Assembly: GCA_008921705.1 (NCBI GenBank)
Contig: VFFE01007646.1
Span: forward strand, 802,163 to 866,162
Length of the DNA stretch: 64,000 bases
From: Burhinus oedicnemus
Lineage: Eukaryota; Chordata; Aves; Charadriiformes; Burhinidae
Direction: 5' to 3'
Below the pieces are notes generated by a model that was not told the origin of the DNA, did no database searches, and saw nothing but the letters and a program-made list of their open reading frames with translations. The translations under genes and the position numbers were made by a program. Shown one piece after another: positions 29,541 through 43,113 of the stretch (the stretch's first letter is position 1; every line of letters begins with the position of its first letter).

Positions 29541-29590
29541 TTTTTCTTTTTTTTTTTTTTTTGTTTTTTTTTTTTTTTTTTTTTTTTTTT
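29541..29590. repeat. Long poly-T tract (poly-A on minus strand)
   Basis: About 50 bases of almost pure T, broken only by one C and one G, followed by GAGAGAGAAAG. It could be the poly-A tail of an old minus-strand retroposed copy, but no recognisable transcript or AATAAA-type signal lies beyond it. Simple homopolymer expansion is the default reading. Confidence 0.8.
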
Positions 29591-30706
29591 GAGAGAGAAA
29601 GAAAAAAAAGCAATCACACTTCAACCATTAGTGTTCTCACTGAAATTGCAAAGCATCACACTAAATGTGCCAGCATCCCTTTGACAGACATGTAAGAGCA
29701 CCTACTCACTAGTGTAATGGAAAAAGTTAGTGATTATATATACTGAAGTGATTGAGCCAACGACTCTAATGGAGGGAAAAAACCTTGATTAATAACAAGT
29801 GCCACTAAAAGAACAGATTGTTTTATGAGGAATGAATCACAAAGAAAGTAGCAACACTGTATGTCCTTGTCCATTGGCTGAGAATTAGTAAGGGAAAGAA
29901 TAAAAAGACAAATGCCTGAAGATCAGTAACAGCTTTGCTAGAAAGATTTTAAAACAAATTTCTCCCTCATCTCCTCCAATTCACACTGTGCAGGTGTATC
30001 AGAATGGGTATTACATGGTTAGACGTTTCTGGAAATCACTTCCATATTAATTGTACTGCTGTTTTCACGGTTTGTACTTAATTCATGTGAAACTAAAGGA
30101 GGATGCAGGATGATTTACCACAAAGAACTGCTTTTGTATGTTAAGTTAGCATACCATTTCTGTAAATTAAATAGTGTGTTTGCATACTCCTAAACACTGA
30201 AATACACACACACACAACCACCTTTGAATAATGTTGATCCAGTTAATACACAGGGCAGAAAAAACTTTTCATCATTTAAGAAAGCAAAGCTACAATATAG
30301 GGATACAACACGTGTTTTAGTCTAATGCCAGAGATTTGCATGCAGGCAATGTTCAGTAGTGAAGAAAACAAACCAGTGCCTACATGAATTATTTACTATG
30401 ATTCCATAAAAACCTTTCTACTTTTATTTAGACAAACATCTTGATTTTTCTAAAAAAGAAAATGTATTGCTTTAAAGAACGGTCATAAAACACCAACATA
30501 TCTCAGCAGTATTGGTAATCCCACGATACTGTTAGAAGCATTGTACCAGGTAAAGTTTGAGAACTACCCAAACCAGGAAATCCCATACAATTGATAAAAC
30601 TCTATACAGCCATCAGAAAAAGAATGTTAGGGATCCTGCTGTAAATCAACTTGCTTTTTACTAGTAGCAAATACTAGCAAACAGAACTTGAGAAAGATTT
30701 TCAGAC

Positions 30707-31423
30707 NNNNNNNNNNNNNNNNNNNNNNNNNNNNNNNNNNNNNNNNNNNNNNNNNNNNNNNNNNNNNNNNNNNNNNNNNNNNNNNNNNNNNNNNNNNNNN
30801 NNNNNNNNNNNNNNNNNNNNNNNNNNNNNNNNNNNNNNNNNNNNNNNNNNNNNNNNNNNNNNNNNNNNNNNNNNNNNNNNNNNNNNNNNNNNNNNNNNNN
30901 NNNNNNNNNNNNNNNNNNNNNNNNNNNNNNNNNNNNNNNNNNNNNNNNNNNNNNNNNNNNNNNNNNNNNNNNNNNNNNNNNNNNNNNNNNNNNNNNNNNN
31001 NNNNNNNNNNNNNNNNNNNNNNNNNNNNNNNNNNNNNNNNNNNNNNNNNNNNNNNNNNNNNNNNNNNNNNNNNNNNNNNNNNNNNNNNNNNNNNNNNNNN
31101 NNNNNNNNNNNNNNNNNNNNNNNNNNNNNNNNNNNNNNNNNNNNNNNNNNNNNNNNNNNNNNNNNNNNNNNNNNNNNNNNNNNNNNNNNNNNNNNNNNNN
31201 NNNNNNNNNNNNNNNNNNNNNNNNNNNNNNNNNNNNNNNNNNNNNNNNNNNNNNNNNNNNNNNNNNNNNNNNNNNNNNNNNNNNNNNNNNNNNNNNNNNN
31301 NNNNNNNNNNNNNNNNNNNNNNNNNNNNNNNNNNNNNNNNNNNNNNNNNNNNNNNNNNNNNNNNNNNNNNNNNNNNNNNNNNNNNNNNNNNNNNNNNNNN
31401 NNNNNNNNNNNNNNNNNNNNNNN
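30707..31423. other. Assembly gap (717 Ns)
   Basis: A run of 717 unresolved bases. The right flank is an A run followed by a GA dinucleotide repeat, so the missing sequence probably begins or ends in simple repeat. Nothing can be said about its content. Confidence 0.99.
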
Positions 31424-31823
31424 AAAAAAAAAGAGAGAGAGAGAATAGATGCACATGTACTTCCACACACAAAAGACTTATAAATAGGAGTCCTATGTTA
31501 AAATAAAGCTATTTACCCAATCCAGACTAAAAATGGTTTGATTTCTATCTCACAAGTAGCTACCATGCAATTCTGTCATTTAAATTATGCATCTGGGATT
31601 ACATCAAACATTTGCGAAAAATTAATCTGGCGCTTACACATACTTAACTACATCTCAAAGTGCATTTTTGTGCTGTCCCAACCTGATGCAACTGCAGTCC
31701 AACACCCGCTATTTTAAAAAAATAACTTTGAAGTCTCAGGTGACACAAAACTTATTGCAGTTACTAATCACACATATCTCTGTTAAGCACTTGTGGTCAA
31801 AATTACTACCTTCTTCAGCGTCA

Positions 31824-32589
31824 TATTTTGGGTGTCAGTGCCTGTGCACTGGCAGGGGCTGCAGGGTCCCCTCTGAGGGGAGCTGAGGGGCTGCCCCACA
31901 CCGGACACGGCCGGTTCCAGCCGGTTCCAGCGGCCCCACGGCAGGGCAGAGCCCGGCCCCTCAGCCAGGCTGGCGGCGCCTCGGGGAAAGCGTGTTTAGG
32001 AAAGAGCAAAACCCTGCCAGGCCGTGAGGGGAAAAGTGTGAGAAACAGCCCTGGGCACGGAGGGCCGGGCAGGAGGAGGGAGGAGGCACTCCAGGCCCCG
32101 AACAGAGACTCCCCTGCGGCCGTGGAGGGACCCCAAGGAGCTGGTTTTCCTGACAGGAACGGCAGCCATGGAGGGCCCTGCCTGGAGCAGGGGAACGTGT
32201 GAGGAGGAAGGGGCGGCAGAGAGGAGCCGTTATGGACAGACCACAACCCCCCATCCCCACCCTCCACGCCGCTTGGGGCCGGGGGAGGTCGAGGGGTCGG
32301 GAGGGAAGGAGCGAAGTCGAGCCTGGGATGAAGTGTGGGGTGGGAGGGAGCTGCTCTAGGTTTCGTCTGCTTTTCTCGCCATCCAAATCTATTTCTAATT
32401 GGCAATAAATTAATTTGCCCCAAGTCAAGTCTCTTTTGCCCACAACAGTAACTGATAAGCAATCTCCCTGTCTTTATCTCACCCCTTGAGCTTTTTCATC
32501 TTATCTTCTCCCTGTGTCCTGCTGAGGAGGAAGGAGTGAGCGAGCGGCTGGGTGGGCGGCTGGCAGACAGCCCAGGTCAACCCACCATA
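31824..32589 (+). mobile_element. Avian endogenous-retrovirus solo LTR, GC-rich
   Basis: A GC- and CpG-rich block with abrupt edges against AT-rich flanks. Its 3' part is diagnostic of a widespread bird LTR. It has a polyadenylation signal AATAAA at 32404-32409, then the conserved U5 stretch with CTGTCTTTATCTC at 32468-32480, a GAGTGAGCGAGCGGCT segment and a terminus close to GGTCAACCCACCATA. The 5' half is compositionally typical but diverged, and the 5' boundary is uncertain (31821-31833). No tRNA primer-binding site, gag/pol/env or second LTR flanks it, so it reads as a solo LTR left by recombination. No convincing target duplication is seen. A perfect 10-bp tandem pair lies at 31911-31930. 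Two long open frames inside it are by-products of the GC-rich composition. Confidence 0.85.
31911..31930. repeat. Perfect tandem duplication, 10 bp x 2
   Basis: CCGGTTCCAG occurs twice head to tail inside the U3/R part of the LTR. Short tandem duplications in LTR U3 regions are common and may duplicate transcription-factor sites. No specific factor is claimed. Confidence 0.85.
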
Positions 32590-35500
32590 CATGGAAGATA
32601 TGGGCTGATGACCTTATCAGATTCTTGACTTTACACATCTGTTCATGATCTGCGTACCTATTGCCAAATGCCAATCCCTGGTTTTGTTTGTTTCATTCTT
32701 TCCAAGGTGAATACGTACATAAAACTATTTGTGCTATGTGAAGTCATTCAAACAGGGATGCCTCCAACAAAAGGTTTGTAGATACATCTACAGTACGGTG
32801 CTTCATCAGCATCCTTACCATTCGTTCAATCCTAGCTGATAAAACAGTAAAATAAATTTAAGCAATCGTAACAGTTAGTGCACTTCATTGGGTATTAGCA
32901 AGCATACAAGTCCTGTACACTGGAAATTAAAATAGGCTTGCTGCCTAGGACAGAGGGACAGAAACATAATATTTTAAAATCATACCCCACAGCCAATGAG
33001 CTTTTAAAATTTATAACAATTCTATTTTTCCAAATGTGTCCATATTTAATTTTTTAAAAATTTTTAAGAATATGCTCATTAACCTAGGAATGATTTACTT
33101 TTATCTATCTTCTTATTGCCAGTAGAAGTGACTTCGATTGGGACATCGCACCACAGTAATGCCATAATGAAAAATGTGAACCTATTTTCAAAGTCTCTTC
33201 ACACCTGTTTCCTAGCATTTTAATTTATTTTCATACTTTGCACATCATGCTTTTATCTTCACCTTCACACCATCATGTATTTATTACAGTTAAGTAATCA
33301 GTGTCTTTATTTTCTAATCCACTGGGTTGTAGTGTTTTAGTCTGTATATAAAGTGGAAAGACTATCAAGTTAAGATCAGATTATTAGAGTACATTAGATA
33401 TTCTGCATAATTATGGGCCCAGTGGAAGGCTAAGAAGGATAATGCATTACAAATCTCATTTACTAGGGGTTATTTTTTATTACATAAATGAAGCTTTCCT
33501 TATCTTAAATTCTATCTCACCAGAATTCTTGCTGAGCTTGAGAACTGTTAGCCCCTTTGTTTAAAATGAATGTTGTGGCACTTTGCTGTGTGTCAGCAAA
33601 AGGATTCTGAAATGTAAGGACTCTAGAAAAAAATAGCAACAAGACCTTCGCAACTAAGGGCCTAATGGTTTATTACTTGTCAAGAAACATCAAAGCAAAA
33701 TAAATAAATTAAAATGATACACCACTTTAGTGAGAATGGCAGCCTGTCATATAAATTTAATCCCAAGGATTTAAATTGGTGTTCCACAGTAACATTAGAA
33801 AAAGATAGAATCCAATTAAAACCATGCTGGATTCCAAGGACATTGCGATATTCACTCTGCTTCTGTCATGTAAAATAAATTTAGACCTGATTCAGTGCTG
33901 AGTGCAAGAAATTAGATTCTGTAATGATCTATTTCCTCAGGTATTTTGCAGTACTAACTTAAAAATACTGTAAAACGGTCAACAAGTTAGCTGAGCCAGG
34001 AGATGCAGGTATATTTATAAAGTAAAACCAGCCATTAGGAAAATCATCTTCAGACCCAGATTTCAGTCCCCAAATCCACATGCAGAAGTGAGTCAACCAT
34101 TTTTCAGCAGGTGGGACACGGGAAAACAAAACAAGAGCTACAGGGTATAAAGAAAGTATAGCACATTTTCTTTAAAAAAAAAAGACAGCTGGACAACAGG
34201 AGGAAGAGCTGCCCATTTACTTTGTTCTGGCTTCTACACTTTGGCTCAGAGCAAGCTTGAACATGGAAGGTAGAAGGCTTCACCTTCACTGGGCCCAGCT
34301 GGGTACCCACAGCAGAAGCCCATCCCAGGGCACTGGCACTGGGGCAAGGAAGGAAGGCAGAAATAGGGCAAAACCAGTTAGTCGGTTGCAGCATGAGTGT
34401 ACCCAGGGAGATGACCAAAACCAGGGGGTCTCTGTAGCGCAGGGAGGAAGGCCAAAGCCAGCCTTGGGAAGATACGAAAAGGCAAAGGCAATCCCCTGGA
34501 GTTGCTAGGCTGGAGGAAAGGCCATCTACATCTATAACCTGCCACGACGCAGTGGATAGGGCAGAATTGTTGACAAGCTCAGTTATTCCATTTCACTATG
34601 TAGTTGGGAGTTTCTGCTGTTTACAGAACTATCTTGTCCTACTTTCTAATTTTGTATTCCAGTAAAAACCAACTGTAAATACTGAAGATTTTGGTATCAT
34701 CTAGCCTGTTCTTGTCAAGATGTTTGCAGTGCAGTTTATTTCTATTGGTCAACGCATTTCACAGGCCAGAAACACCATCACTGGGAGTCAAGTTCACTGC
34801 AAGAAGTTTTCCCCAAAAGCCTTATTCTACATTGACTTCATTTCTTCCCCTTTAGCTATTAATATAGCTCTAGGTAAGTCAGATGCTGGGGAAGCACCCA
34901 AACACACTGCACAGGAGTGGCTATCTTCCACAGCTGAAGTTTTCCAGGAACAAAATACCAGCTCTACCTGCTGCCAACTCCAGAACAAGCACCAGAGGCC
35001 AGACCATCACTCCTCTGTACTTGCAGTATTAAAAATGTTAACTATTACTGAAAAAGGTGTGATGTATAAACTAACAGGAGATTTTATTCTTGTGCCATAA
35101 AAAAAAAAAAAAAATAAAAATCTGTACCTTGTGAGTACCTCTACGTCTCTTACAAACAATGAACTAAATATACTTTGTTTCCTATACATAGATCCTATTA
35201 CAAGTCTGTCTTCACAAACTGTAGTATCTCTAGCTCTGCGGTATTTTAATTGGGTCACAAAAACAGAAAAAAGTAAATCTACAGAGACAATTTTAATCTC
35301 AAGTAATGCAAGAAGCATGCTTTCAATAAAAATTCTGTTTTCAGATATGATTGCATATTTATTTTTTAAGTCTTGGACAAAACTCATAGTATACTTACAT
35401 TCCATACACATATTCACTTAATAAATTGGATTATGTATAATAATGAATGGTGCCTAAAATGTTTTAGCACAACCACCAGTGGAACTTCTCACTCAAACAA

Positions 35501-38500
35501 TAAATTGAGATAGAGAATGTATGAAAACCAATGTATTTTAATAGCACTTTCATTACTAAAGATGAGTATTTTTCCTAGGAGGTGATTAATTCAGTCGCTG
35601 CTGGAAAATTAAGTTCTAATAATTGCTTTTCAATACAAATGTTTTACAATCAGTTCTGAAGGTAAGTCCTTCCATAGCACACCACTGAATTCAAATACAG
35701 CATCATTTCTTAGATTTATTAACACTAGTATGATGACAAAAATCCGTTATAAAAATGCTACTTATGCAGCAACTTTGAAGGAAAAATATATGTTCCATAT
35801 ATTCAATTCAGCATAAAGAAGATTCTAGTTTTTGTCATGCCAATCTATTACTGCTGAAGTGAAAAACCTCTTTTTTTGAAGTAAGCCTTTTCCTTTTATC
35901 CTCAATGACCTTTTTGGAAGTCTCAGGTCACAAATGATATAGCCAGCTGACCCGAGATTAGCGATCAGTGAAAAATAAGCTGCGTATCTATTCTGCTTCC
36001 ATTGAGCAGAGATTTGACAAAGAAGCGCTTAATAGAATCTCCAGGTAAAATGACAAAGTTTTCCCTTCTCTGTAGGAAGGAGAGGAAAGTCCCTCTTTCA
36101 GGGCTTAGACTTAGCCAGTTTCTGAGCAACAGAAATCTCTCGGGATCATGGAAAATCCAGACTTTTTCATGGTGTTATTAAAAAATGAACAAATTACACA
36201 TCCTAACTATTCAGAGGCAGTGTCAATTTTATACATCATCATGATAAATCATGTTGTCAAAGATACACCAGTTTATACTATCTGAAGAAATGGTATTGGT
36301 GAAGACTTAAAAACAAAAACCCAATGACTGAAAATCCACAGTGATTTCCAATTTGAAAACTACATGAGTAGTTGTGAAAGCCCTATTGCATCTCAAGCAA
36401 TTGATCTGGATATCTTTTCTGAACATGTGGTCCACTGATTGGTCAACTGTGTCTTATACCAAAACAAAATCAAAAGAATACTAGAGTATTATAATCTACT
36501 CATAATCATTCAAGAATCTGTTCAGACCCAAATTTGAAGTTTAAGTAGCTCCAGTAATTTGAGCACCAACAGCAAAATACGTCTTGATTTCTGAAGTGTT
36601 TTCACTAGCTTTCTAATTATTTCTTCTAGTCACTATTTTTTTTTGCAACATACAACTAAGACAGGAATTGCAGAGGGTAAGTGATGTAATAAGCTCATAT
36701 TCCCATTGACTACTCTGAAAATACTCTTAGCTAAGCATGGCAGACAGCACGTTGGTATTGATTTTCTTTTTCTGTTTGCTGTTGTGAAATATTCAGCATG
36801 TTCTACAGTGATTTGAGGGTTGGGAAAACCTTGATTAGGGATCACATTTAACAAGGATAATTTCTAATTTGATGTGAAGCAATCAGACTAGATATTTTTT
36901 ATGCCAGTTCCAGGCTTTTGCAAAACTTTCTTTGGCATAGTTTGCACTATGATAACGTTTTACACAAATACAGTGTTCCAAACATTATCCTCTTCCCCTG
37001 GACAGATAAAGACACTTTATCTAAAAGTTTTTATATCTATGAAACCCTCCAATATCTCTCTCGAACAACCTTAGTATTAGGTCACCACGTCAGATCAAAA
37101 CTGCTAACAAGAAGCACATGGCAGAGTGGAACATTTTTAAACATCAGGAGGTCAGATCAATTGACTCTAACAAGAATCCATATAGAGCCTGACAATTTGG
37201 GAGCTATGTGAAGCTACATAAAGCTGTATTTTGGAATTGCATAAAGATAAGTGAAATATGCAATTATACATATTCACGTCATTGAAAGACCATTATGAGT
37301 ATAACACTGTTCGTCTCACATTGTCAGGATATACACGAGATATCAGAGGGACGTTCAGATTTATATACTGACATCTTCTGTTCCTCAACACTTGTCCAAG
37401 TAAATTACAAAGGATGAATAAAAAAAATGCAATCAGTGAATCAGGTGCAACCCCACAAGGCCATCAACAGAATAAGAACAAGACGCAGCTTTTGCCATCT
37501 GTTGAGCTGTTCCTTAAAAAACTATACGTTATTTCTGCTTATGGGGAAAATGCAAGGAGTGCTCCGGCATCTCAACATTTGACACCTGACACATGTTGTT
37601 AATTGCATGCATTATTTGTGGATGTAAATTTGCTCCTAGAATGATTATAATACTACATTACATTTTCTTTTAAGTGCTGTTGCTTGCTCTCCTGCTGAAA
37701 ATTACCAAGTTATATCAAATAAACCATATCTATGCCCTCATATGCAAATCAAAATAGTATGAGCATTTTACCTGTGGGCTGGCAAATACCACAAAGTTCA
37801 TTGCTATATCAGTTTCTGTTGAACCATAAAACACATCAACATTTACTACATGGATTCCAATTTTTAAACCTTTAATAATACATTAGCCATGTCCATTTTG
37901 AGGAAACCAAATGAATATAAATGTAAAGACCTGAAAGAGAATTTCAAATAATGATTGCATGACTAAGTACTGTAACATGCAAGATTCATGTTTTATACTT
38001 AGTCACTTTTTTCCATCAGAAAATATGATTTATAATTTAGAAATGTAGCCTTATTCTCAAAATATTGGCATCTTGCATTATAAATTAGACACATAAAAAC
38101 TTTCTTTTTAAAACCCAAGTGGTTTTACACATTACAGTCAGAGAGAGTCTGACTTCAGTGGACGCATTAGATAATTATGAACATATAATTATGAAAGTAT
38201 GCTATAATAATGTAGAAGTGAAAAACAAAATTAGGGATACTTGGAAGCCTCGATACCGAAGTTAAAGTATTGCACTGCAACAATTTCTTTATGACAATAT
38301 TTAGCTAAAGGATTGTTCTTGCATCGCACAAACAATTGCAAAAGGCGTCTGCCAGATTAGCATGTTTCTGAAAAGTGAGGTGCTCCTCTCTTTCCTAATT
38401 GAGAGGTTTAGTCTGTAATGCGACAATAGAGCTACCTTGCAACCAAAATTATTAACAGTCCTTTCACAATATATCTCTCATTCGAAAAGATTGCCTGGCG

Positions 38501-38904
38501 GTAATTCTGATGAGTAACCTTGGTACTGCTTCTTCCTCTATAATGAGCATTAGAGCTCTGATTTTCCAGAGCTGCCTTCCACCTCATTAAGATACCTGCA
38601 AAGTCAAGCACTAGAAAACTACCCATGAACTCAACCCGTCTCTCTAGACTCAGTAGAATTTCATTAGCCAGCATCTCACTGTTTCCCACTCCTGTTTCCT
38701 GTCACACTCCTGTTCCTCAGCCCAGCACCAAATCTGGAGAGAGACAGCAACACTGCAGAGCTGCCAGGAGACATGCATCTATCTGCCAGAGGTCCCATGC
38801 TCAAGTAAGCCATGTGAGAAAGCTCAGCATGCCCAGCTGCAGCCTAATGCCACAGCCTGATATGCAACAAGCTACAGGAATTGCACTGACCTCCACATGT
38901 CTGG

Positions 38905-38943
38905 CCAAAAAAAAAAAACAAAACACCAAAACCAAACCCAAAA
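38905..38943. repeat. A/C-only low-complexity tract
   Basis: Thirty-nine consecutive bases contain only A and C. It is one of four such plus-strand tracts within 6 kb, and is described further as a finding. Confidence 0.85.
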
Positions 38944-41900
38944 GCTTTACATACCTGCTAACAGAAGTAATCTTATGTGTAAGGTACCACAAAACATAGG
39001 AGGGAAAGAAGAGATGAAGAGATCCTATGGAGAACTAAGGGAGTTGGAAGAGGTTCTACAGAGAGCTAAACTCATTCTTCCTCCAAATAGTTGGACCGCA
39101 CAGACCCAAAACTGCTTTTGCAAGATACAAATACCACCCCCCCCGCATATTTCCAGAATTACTCGTTTCCTACAAAGAACAAAAAGTGCCTCCAGGAAGA
39201 AAAAGGGAGGCAGGATCTCACCTAGCCATTGTCTTCCCCCAATAAGATCTTTCATTGCAGAAGATGATGCTTCAAGGACAAAGGAAGCAGTCACTGAGCC
39301 TCTCAGAAAGCATCTTTTTCTTGCTTTCTCCTCTTTTGTGGGTTCAGTGTTCAGTGACTGGACAATATAAGTAAAGCAAGGCCTTAAAGCAAGTAAAATA
39401 GGGCCCGAGAACTAATCCTTCCATTTGCTTTGCTGGGAGAAGTTAGGAAAGAGGTTAAAAATAGCATCCTATTCATCTATTACGTCTATTAGTTTAATTT
39501 CCTGAACATAAATGAAATAGGCTTCTCAGTTTCCACAGTGATCAAGAGGAGAGTCACGTTCTTAAGACTTTTATCTATTACACTTTGTTTTCTCGCCTGT
39601 GAAAATAATAGCCTCATAAACTCTTAACTTGCTCTATGTCACTGAAGCCTCCTGACAGAAAAGATGTTTTCAGAAAAGTGCATATTTGAGCAACATTAAT
39701 AGATTTGAAGACAACTTATTTTTCAAAGCACCAAAGACAGCTCAGCAATTATCTTGTTGAAAACCGAAGCCTGATGACAATTAAACAGAACACCAGATGT
39801 ACAAAATGACATTCTACTCTGAAAGTCATTCAGCAGCACAGTCAGGCTTGGATACTTCCCATAAGGAAACTGCACAAGAACTGTGAAGAACGTACAGAAC
39901 TTTGACATTTAGCGGTACAAAATTTTTGAATGACTTGTGCCGTGTGGAGGGTCAAATTTTAAAATGCAGAGTTACTGAACACCAGGGCAGAATCTATTAA
40001 CACCGCAAACATCAAGAGGCTTTCCAAGCGTGTTTCGGCAACTGTTCAAAGCTATAAATTCCACATCACAGAGAAGTGTTCATCAAAGGCAGAACGGAAC
40101 AGCCTTTAAGATGTGATCACTTCTGGTTCTTTAGTGTTCACAATATAAGCTCATACCATTGCTCTATTTAAATAGCCGCACATTTTGTCTCTGCAAACCT
40201 CAGTGGCATTATATGGGGCTACCAGACTTCCAACTCAATAAACAAAGACCGCATTGAATGCTGACTAAATTGCAAGGCAGAAACCAATCTCCCTCTTTCC
40301 CCCCCTCCCCAAACCTTAAGAGTAAACTACAGTGAGAAATGAGGTATTTCCAGCTGCGTGAGGAGCGGTGCATCACAAGCACCCCTGCTAAAATGATGTT
40401 ACATGGTTGCATCAGACTTTGGGAGGGACCAAGTCACTCAGCTACATTGGATTATTATTGAAAGACACATACTTTCTGCCTGTTTTGCTGCTGCTGCAGC
40501 AAAGGGAAGATTATTTCTATTCTAGCAGAAAGAACACGATGCTGTGTTCTAGACTGTAGATCTGCCAATATTGCCAAGTTATGAGGTCAGGTCACAAGGA
40601 AGGCAATAAGACAGGCTTACCAAAACTGAGAAATTAAAAGGTCAAGACTTTACAAGAAACCAAAATTCTTTTGCACTACTTACATATTACATTTTCAAGA
40701 TGATTTTTAGCATAACCAGGGGAATTACCTTGTCTTAGCAATGTTATTTGCTAGGTTTTAAGTCTAAAAACACATGTTCACAGTCCTTCAGGAAATGAGG
40801 CTTTAAGGGAAAAGGGGGAGGCGGGGGTGGGCAGGAGCCATTAACTCCCAATACGACTGTGAACTGGCAGCCTGGATCCTGGGACAAAACAACTGGGTAT
40901 GTTGGTGACTACAACTATCTTCAAAATACCGTTGCTTTTGAATCTGTTTCTGTTACAATACACCGCTTGATGTTAGGTACCACTCTAATTTCTTCTAATT
41001 TACCTTGAACCACTTTGCTTTGAAGGGATTTTAAATGCTCCTGGCATCACTCTTAGTGTGATTCACATGTGCAATGAACTTGTAAAACACTGCAATTCTC
41101 TCGCAGATTGTTACATTTATGTTTACGACCTGTTCCCATATATGTCAGCTGTTGGGTTTTTTGTTTGTTTGGGGCTTTTTTTGTTTTCAGGGGAAGGGAG
41201 CATTCAAATCTGGTTTTCTTCTGATATGGTTGTGTACAGAAAGATCTGCCTTTCCTTCTCAATCTCTTTCAAATAATCAAGAACAATTTCTTCAGTCCTA
41301 GTTTTCACCTCTGGAATTATGTCATAAAAATTCAGCAAGAAAATATTTTAATAGAAAAAGCAAACAAGTCCCACTGAACAATATCAGAGGACTCAGAAGA
41401 ATTCTGGGAGCCCAAGTCCATTTGTCCATTGCAATGGCTTATTTGGTAATGAACTGGTAAACATTGATAATTCATCTTAAAGGCAGAATTGTGATAAAGC
41501 TATTACAACTTTATCATTTGCTACTTTTCAGCCATAAGTAAATAAAATACTTTTTCTCCACGAAACATCCTTGTCTGAGGAAGCACAGAGAACTAATCCT
41601 CTCTTTGATCTCTGACAGATGCCACTACCAGAAGAAAATGTGAAGTAGGATGTACATGAAAGAAACTCCCTCTTAGGAAAAATGTTATAACTAGCCCGAA
41701 CAAGTGTGCCAAGTGCAGAAGCCCATTGTAGAAACACGAAAAATTAAATTAGTGTTAAGAAATGGATGTAAGGAAGGCAACGTTAGCAACCTTAACGTGG
41801 ATGACCCCTTCAAGAAATTACAGAAAACAACAGGTTTTTTTCTAACAGAAAAGACTTTCGGTAAGTGAAGACGTATCACATTCAGACATATCTCCAGAAA

Positions 41901-42816
41901 TGAGCATATCAAAACGTAATCTTCCTCATCAGATCAGCAAATAAAAGGTTACTCTCATTATTTTTAATAGCTAGCCCCTGTATCTTTATCTTTACGGAAC
42001 ATATTCTAAGATCTGGGGAAGCTGATTATAGGATTCAGTAAATATACAAAGAATATGTATAATACCTGAGTGAAACCACATCCAAGGAAAAAGGACATAT
42101 TTTTCAAAGAAAATATGGGCAAGAATTCTTTCATATATTATACTTCCCTGTTGAAAATGCAGTCTAATTTCACCAAGATCTTGAAATAAGCAACTATTAA
42201 ACATGAATTTGAGTATTCTCATTCAAAACATTATGCTGAGTACTCTTGCCTAAATAGACACACCAAAATAGAGCATTAAATACAGAAAAGCAGTAGCCCA
42301 CATCAGTTCTTATTCTTTGTAATTATGACATGTATTTTTTTACCATTAAAATAAGTTAGATCTGATATCAATTAAGGTGATTATCAGCAAGCAGAGACAG
42401 CTGAAACACTAAGAAAAGCACTACTGCAAATTAAGTGTCCCAAGAACAGTGACCAACCAATATTTGCTGTAATTATGGAGTGCAAAGCAACTTTCCATCC
42501 AAGTCATTTCAGAGCACAGTATTTCTCAACTGCAAATCTCTGCTGGCTCCCAGGAATGGAAAATGCTACAGAAAGCAGAGAAATGGTGACACAAACATCT
42601 AGAGGAAGGTCAGCACCTGCAGACAACACACTGCAATTGATTAGTGGATTTCATCCTTGAGGTATCTTTCAGTATGAAAGCTAGGTCATTCCAGATGAGA
42701 ATAGGTATTTGGGGAAACATATTCTTATCATGGTATATTTAAATCAGCATTACCAGAAAGACTTCTGTGAATGCTAAATTCACTTACAGGAAACAAAATA
42801 GCAACATCTCCCCCCT

Positions 42817-42861
42817 CCCCCCAAAAAAACCCAACAAAACCAAAAAACCCAAACAACCAAA
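42817..42861. repeat. A/C-only low-complexity tract
   Basis: Forty-five consecutive bases are made only of A and C, starting in a C run and passing into mixed C/A blocks. There is no gene association. Confidence 0.85.
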
Positions 42862-43017
42862 TGGAAAAAGACAACCTCATTCTCCAAGATTACCTTATTC
42901 TGGACTATGAAAAAATGGTATTAATAATAAAAAAAACCTCATGTAATGCATTCACTCTTTTTTATTCAGGCAACCAGTTCAAAGTTCAGGCTTATGACTG
43001 TGGTTTCTCTTAGGGGG

Positions 43018-43113
43018 ACCAAAAAAAAAAAACCAAAAAAAAAAAACAAAACACCACACACCCCAAACAAACAAAAAAACCCCAACAACAACAAAACACC
43101 CACAAAAAAAAAA
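43018..43113. repeat. Long A/C-only low-complexity tract (96 bp)
   Basis: Ninety-six consecutive bases contain no G or T, and only two T bases interrupt it up to about 43137. Irregular A runs are separated by C or CC rather than forming a fixed-unit microsatellite. The complementary strand would be purely G/T. Confidence 0.9.

Larger units (their letters stand above)
25501..31820. other. Anonymous AT-rich non-coding DNA including an assembly gap
   Basis: No gene is recognised. Simple sequence includes an A run at 25747-25760, an A-rich run at 26827-26848, an ACA-type run near 28056-28072, a long T-rich run at 29541-29590, a short CA run near 30205-30217, and GA repeats at the right edge of the gap. 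Apparent long open frames between 30627 and 31506 are artefacts of translating Ns. Confidence 0.65.

Noticed and set aside
30627..31506. Four open frames of 255-281 codons
   Set aside because: They are almost entirely translated Ns of the assembly gap.
31821..32462. Minus-strand open frame of 213 codons, Pro/Leu/Arg-rich
   Set aside because: It lies wholly within the GC-rich LTR, where stop codons are rare by composition. Several overlapping frames on both strands are also open, and no domain is recognisable.
34720..35100. Plus-strand open frame of 126 codons with protein-like patches
   Set aside because: No family recognised and no splice-site or promoter context. The overlapping minus-strand frame (35007-35417) is equally open.
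38897..39370. Plus-strand open frame of 157 codons
   Set aside because: It begins in an A/C tract, and has no recognisable domain, splice context or neighbouring exons. A frame of this length is tolerable by chance in 64 kb with six frames.
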